Source of the DNA: Camelus bactrianus
Lineage: Eukaryota; Chordata; Mammalia; Artiodactyla; Camelidae
DNA: 64,000 nucleotides
Direction of reading: 5' to 3'
Assembly (NCBI RefSeq): GCF_048773025.1
Contig: NC_133544.1
Location: 62,001 to 126,000, forward strand
The position numbers were made by a program, and so were the translations under genes. This document shows, in pieces, positions 60,069 to 64,000 of the stretch. The notes under the pieces are model-generated. The model searched no databases. It saw nothing but the letters and a program-made list of their open reading frames with translations, and was not told the DNA's origin. The stretch's first letter is position 1, and each line of letters opens with the position of its first letter.

Positions 60069-60107
60069 CCCAGTGAGGGGAAGCTGCTGTGAGCCCAGAC
60101 GCAAACC
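60069..60107 (+). other. Defective V-RSS of the VH at 59615
   Basis: CCCAGTG (60069-60075) at the heptamer place, 23-bp spacer, nonamer ACGCAAACC (60099-60107). The CAC at the heptamer start is needed for RAG cutting, and it is lost here. Confidence 0.88.
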
Positions 60108-61444
60108 TCACTGCACGGTCACAGGGTAGGTGCCGGGGGCACACACGACCCACCAGGGGGCGCACCTGATCCACCAGGTGGTGCTCAGGGTCCACCTGCT
60201 GTGTTAAGGGTCAGCCCAATGAGCAGGTGCATGGGGCGGTGATTGTCTCTTCTCATTAAGAAAACCTTTTGTGGGCTTATAACAATTGGCTTTTTATAGG
60301 TGATGGATTTTTTAATTTTAAATTTTATACTTTGTGTTTATACTGTACCTGTGTTTTCAAGTACTCTACAATAAATGAGATAATAACCTCTCTGTGTACA
60401 ATTTAGTTTTTCCAAGGGAACAGAACCAATGTCTGGAGAAACCAAAACAATAGAACATTCATATGTTTTCTACATACATGGCCATGGAGGCTGAGCAGTC
60501 CCACAAATTACTGTCACAAGCTGGACCCAGGAAATTGGGGGTGTCTTTCCAGTGTGATTCTGATGCTGAGAACCAGGGGAGCCATTGCTGGAAAGCCCAG
60601 CCTGAGGGCAGGAGGAGGTACGTGTCCCAGCAGAAGCGTGAACTGCTGTGTTCGCCTTTTCTCACATAAGAAGGGATAAGACATGAAAGAAACAAAGACA
60701 TAAACACACGCATACACACACGTACACACGGATATACACGCATGCACACACGTATACATGTGGCTGCAGCAAAACAAGGGGAAAGTGCGCAGGACAACTA
60801 CAGCCCTCTTTCCATAACTGCTCAGAAGTCTTGGCTCGTATTGCTGCTTCCTCCTTCCTGCCCCCCTTCTGGGTGCCTTTGCCTTCAGCAAGCACCTCAG
60901 CTGTGCGGCCATGACCCAGTGAAGTGACCAGAACCTTCATTCCAATGGATCAGGACCAAAACAGTCATCCTTGGGCTGAGTTGTGGTTTTCTGTTCACCT
61001 TGATGACAAGACATCCTAATAGGGAGACACAGGAAGGGACCCCTGTCCCCATAAACCCCTCTTCACTCCCATGGCGGGGCAGGGCTCCAGCTCCCCCGGG
61101 AGTCAGAAGCAGTCACCCAGGCAGCTCATCCTCTCCCTTCTTTGCCTGTAGGTTCAGAGGCTTGAGGAGCCACAAAGCCCAGAAGACAGACTTAAAGAGC
61201 AGGTCAAAGAAATCATCGTCCTCTCTCCTAGTGGAAGTGTCCCTCCCTCGGGGACCAAGGCCATAGGCCAGCAGAGCATAAAGACACAGGGAAAGAAGGC
61301 AAGCTAGCTAGTGGTCACTGGGGGTAACAATGAGTGGTGCCACCACCCATCCATTTCCTGATTCTGTGACCCATGAATCAAGGCTGTGAGAGAAGAACAA
61401 CATACTGAGAGTAAATAGTTCACAGTCGGCCGGAGAACCTCACC
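60108..61444. other. Intergenic beyond the repeated array, no gene recognised
   Basis: The first ~130 bp are a V 3' flank with repeated 'gacccaccagggggc'-like wording. After that no unit-type sequence is seen. A CA-rich tract ('cacacacgtacacacggata') lies at about 60690-60765. The stretch 60460-60640 ('ggaggctgagcagtcccaca', 'gctggacccaggaaattggg') resembles an old interspersed repeat of the L1M kind; this is a weak match. Open frames on both strands are short and carry no domain I know. Confidence 0.45.
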
Positions 61445-62060
61445 TCAGCCCTGCAAGGTGTTACTACCCACCTGGCACTGCTGTTGATCTTCTACAGGCA
61501 GCTTGTGTTCTAAAACCCAGCAGCTGTGGGATGGTGAGGAATCTAGGACTGGTGGATCCGTGCGCTCGGGCCGATTGATGCATTTCCTCTGCTGTAAAGT
61601 GAGTTCCCGATCAGAAGCAATGCTGGCTGCTGGACTCCCGAGACTGTGGGATCTGAAAGTCCCTGGGTGGTGGTTTTGGCAAGAGAATTGCATTCCCTGC
61701 ATTTTAAGAAAAAATTTATATCCAGCATAAACATATATTTTTAGTAAGAATAGGAGGTTTCCTGTTCTATGAAGGAAGTGGCCCAAAGTAGCCAACCTGC
61801 CAACAGGTGGTGGCTGAGCAGCCCAGGAAATGCTGCCAGTCAGGACGTTAGGATTTCTCTCTGCAGCTGGCAGGAAGGGTCCTCACAAGTGACTGGACCA
61901 GGAGGACCCTGGTGAGTGGGTGTCCATGTAATTGAGCCCATGCACGTCCTGCATTCCTGCCACCAAGGCCATAGTGACCATAAGCTCATCAGGTGATGAC
62001 AGGGGCAGCTGGAAAGAGCCAGGCCAGTACCAACATCACTGGCATCATGTCCACTTGACA
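61445..62060 (-). mobile_element. ERVL-type pol (integrase) fossil
   Basis: Minus-strand tracts resemble the ERVL integrase: one just before the catalytic core start (KIYVYAGYKFFL, cf. the D-T-x-S-G-Y type motif) and one further on (ASDRELT, cf. the S-D-x-G-T-x-F type motif), in the expected order and spacing. Fragmentary and broken by several changes; very old. Upstream extent on the minus strand is uncertain. Confidence 0.5.
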
Positions 62061-63075
62061 TGAATCCCTTCCTCTCCAGGTATCACCCTTTGGGGATTAT
62101 TCTCATGAGTCAGAACATGTTTTGCCTTTTTGCCTATTTAAAGAGGACTATCCACATGTTCTCCTCCTAAAATAATTTGTCACAGGTTTTTCCAAACCAC
62201 GCTCCTCTCAAGTCCTTGACCATCCAGCCTAATCATTGCTTACAACCCATGAATTTGTATCATGTCAATTACTGTTCTTTCTCCTTCCAGAAGGTTGAAC
62301 ATCCAGGTGCACTGCTCAGAGTCCTGCCCACTGGGAGGAGTCCCCCACACCATCCTTCAGGGATGTCCCAGGCAGGACGACAGGGCGCCCACTGTCCACT
62401 GTCAGGAGGTGCCTGTGTACCATGCAGAGCTGTCTGTAGTCCAGGTCTGTGTCCCCTTCTCCTCTGTCAGCTGACTGTAGGCAAATCCCCACTGGGTCAC
62501 AGGTGAAGCTTAGAACAAAGGAGGCACCAATGCAGGACGAGGCACCACGGGCACATGGGCCACTTCTAGGTGTGCATCAGGCCAGCTCAGGCCTCATCAC
62601 GTAGAAATACGTCTGTTTCATGATGGATTGCTGCTGTGTGTGCCCAGCAGTATGGCTTGGAGCCGGGAGGGGTCAGATAACACCCGGGTCCTGATCAAAA
62701 GCCCAGCCCTTGGGATCTGCACTCAGTCCTATGACAATGGACACAAAATTGGGCTGTGGGTCCATGCAACCCATGCACCTGTCCAGGTGGATCAGGTCAA
62801 ATGACTGGCTCGGTTGGCTGAGCCCCAGGTCTGACCAACAGCAGTGAGGCCCAGACCTTTCTCACCAGGGCACTGACAGGGGCCCAGCTCAGAGAGAATC
62901 AGCAAAACCAATGTCCACTCAGTTTCCAAGCCTTGCCTAGTGTCAGATTCCTTTTGTCCTGTTTACCGAAGCCAAGAAGCTTCCCAGGCTGAGGCGCAGT
63001 GTTGGGGCCCCGTCCATGTTCTGGATACAGAAGAACATCAGCTTTGTGGCTGACTTCTGTAAACACCAGCTACAA
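62061..63075. other. Intergenic, no gene recognised
   Basis: Unique in the window. Some of it may be more of the ERVL fossil, but I see no secure motif. No V, leader or RSS sequence was found. Confidence 0.45.
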
Positions 63076-63170
63076 TGTGCGTCTGTGTGTGTGAGTGTGT
63101 GTGTGAGTGTCTTTGAGTGTGTTTGTGTGTGTGGGTGTGTGTGTGTGTTTGTATGTGTCAGTGTGTGTTA
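63076..63170. repeat. (TG)n microsatellite
   Basis: An interrupted run of GT/TG repeats such as 'gtgtgtgtgagtgtgtgtgt', about 95 bp long. Confidence 0.9.
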
Positions 63171-63504
63171 TTAGGATAGAGGAGGTGGATTTTAGAAGAA
63201 GATCCATGGTGACCAAATGCAAGGATTCTCTGACTGACTTTCTACCCAAGGGTCCTAACGGAAGTAAGTGGCCCCCAGGAGCCTGAGGGTCTCTGGACTC
63301 ACCGTGACTGTGGACTGTATCAGAGCACCTGCAACTCCAGGGAGGCGGCTCCTGGAAGATTCAGGAATTCCTTCCTACAGTCTTCTTGCAGAGTATGCAG
63401 GTTTACTAAGGTCAATTCACTGCTTCAACAGGTGATAGTAAAGGGATTCAGTGCCCTAGAGGGAGTATTCTGAAGCCAGACCAAAGCCCTTTATCACTGG
63501 ACTG

Positions 63505-63665
63505 GGGATGCTGGAGGTGCATCCCCTGTGAGCCCAGGCAGGACCCCCCCTGCAGGGAGGGGCTGGGCTGGAGTGGGCACTCAGGACCCCCAACCCGGAG
63601 CTGTGGACCCAGGAGCAGGTGCAGATGGGGCTGGGATGGGTTTCCTGTGACGGCCTGACTCCTAT
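63505..63665 (+). pseudogene. Possible IGHV 3'-flank relic
   Basis: The wording 'tgtgagcccag' (RSS spacer end), 'ctgcagggaggggctgggct', 'ggcactcaggacccccaacc' and 'gagcaggtgcagatgggg' follows the order of a V 3' flank. No heptamer and no V codons are found before it; 'gcaggaccc' stands where the nonamer should be. An old V gene may have stood here. Confidence 0.4.
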
Positions 63666-64000
63666 TATTTCAAGTAAATTCTTAAAACTATTCATACTGA
63701 GAACTTGGCAGGGCTGCTGATCTAACTTCATATTGATTTGTATTGGGAGCATTTACACAACCCAGTAAATCAGTGAGAGTCACGTTTAAAGTGACATTTA
63801 TAGGGGTTTAGATATGTTTATTATGAGGAGCTCGAGGATGGGGATGGTTTCATTAACTCAAATGGAGCAGCATCTGGGGACAAACTAAACCCAGGAATTA
63901 GTCATTAATATACGAACATGAATATCGTTTTCAAGTGTCTCTCAGTCACTCAAAGCTGGGTTCACAATGAGGAGCTGGTCCTGGGGGGGCTTGTCCCTCA
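63666..64000. other. Intergenic, no gene recognised
   Basis: AT-rich at first; nothing recognised up to the window end. Confidence 0.4.

Noticed and set aside
60514-60940. Cysteine- and valine-rich minus-strand frames (CVHACISVCTCVYACVYVFV-like)
   Set aside because: The composition comes from the CA/TG microsatellite at about 60690-60765, not from a gene.
1-64000. CRISPR arrays, bacterial operons, ribosome binding sites, tRNA or rRNA genes
   Set aside because: The sequence is mammalian; none of these was seen. I also looked for intact tRNA-derived camelid SINEs and saw none, but a repeat search would be more sensitive than reading by eye.

Overview
The window is a stretch of an immunoglobulin heavy-chain variable (IGHV) locus from a camelid, probably genus Camelus. 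Conventional VH segments (V37, G44, L45, W47) and heavy-chain-only VHH segments (F/Y37, E44, R45, G/L/F47) lie side by side, all on the + strand and all with the leader MELGLSW-(V/I)VLA, a 104-bp leader intron and a 23-bp-spacer recombination signal (RSS). A VHH framework 1 reading [10 protein letters not shown] and a framework 3 reading [10 protein letters not shown] suggest Camelus rather than alpaca or llama; this is inference. No D, J or constant exons are present. Almost all other long reading frames are chance.

Order of V segments: VH4-like 3' half (pseudogene, 1.63 kb); VHH lacking the second core cysteine (11.40 kb); conventional VH (20.71 kb); orphan V 3' flank with no V exon (23.32 kb); intact VHH (34.78 kb); VHH pseudogene with a stop at leader codon 2 (47.12 kb); conventional VH with intact coding but a broken RSS heptamer and promoter octamer (59.62 kb); and a faint V 3'-flank relic (63.5 kb). 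Five strongly decayed clan II (VH4-like) V relics sit in the same relative position in successive units (3.4, 13.5, 25.9, 38.0, 50.3 kb).

The array is built from tandem units of about 9 to 14 kb. Each holds: V gene, V 3' flank, VH4-like relic, a flank with a LINE-1 tail in some copies, an old class I endogenous retrovirus (ERV) pol remnant with LTR-like ends, and a V 5' flank. Units fall into lineages. 4.5-11.4 kb matches 39.0-47.1 kb; about 24.8-34.6 kb matches 49.1-59.4 kb; 34.9-39.0 kb matches 47.3-51.4 kb. Matching switches partner at or next to V genes, as expected from unequal crossing-over or gene conversion. Solo-LTR insertion, LINE-1 fragments, an MLT1-type LTR relic and microsatellites give markers for ordering these events.

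Beyond about 60.1 kb the repeated units stop. The last 4 kb hold an ERVL-type integrase fossil, two purine/pyrimidine dinucleotide tracts and sequence in which I recognise no gene.
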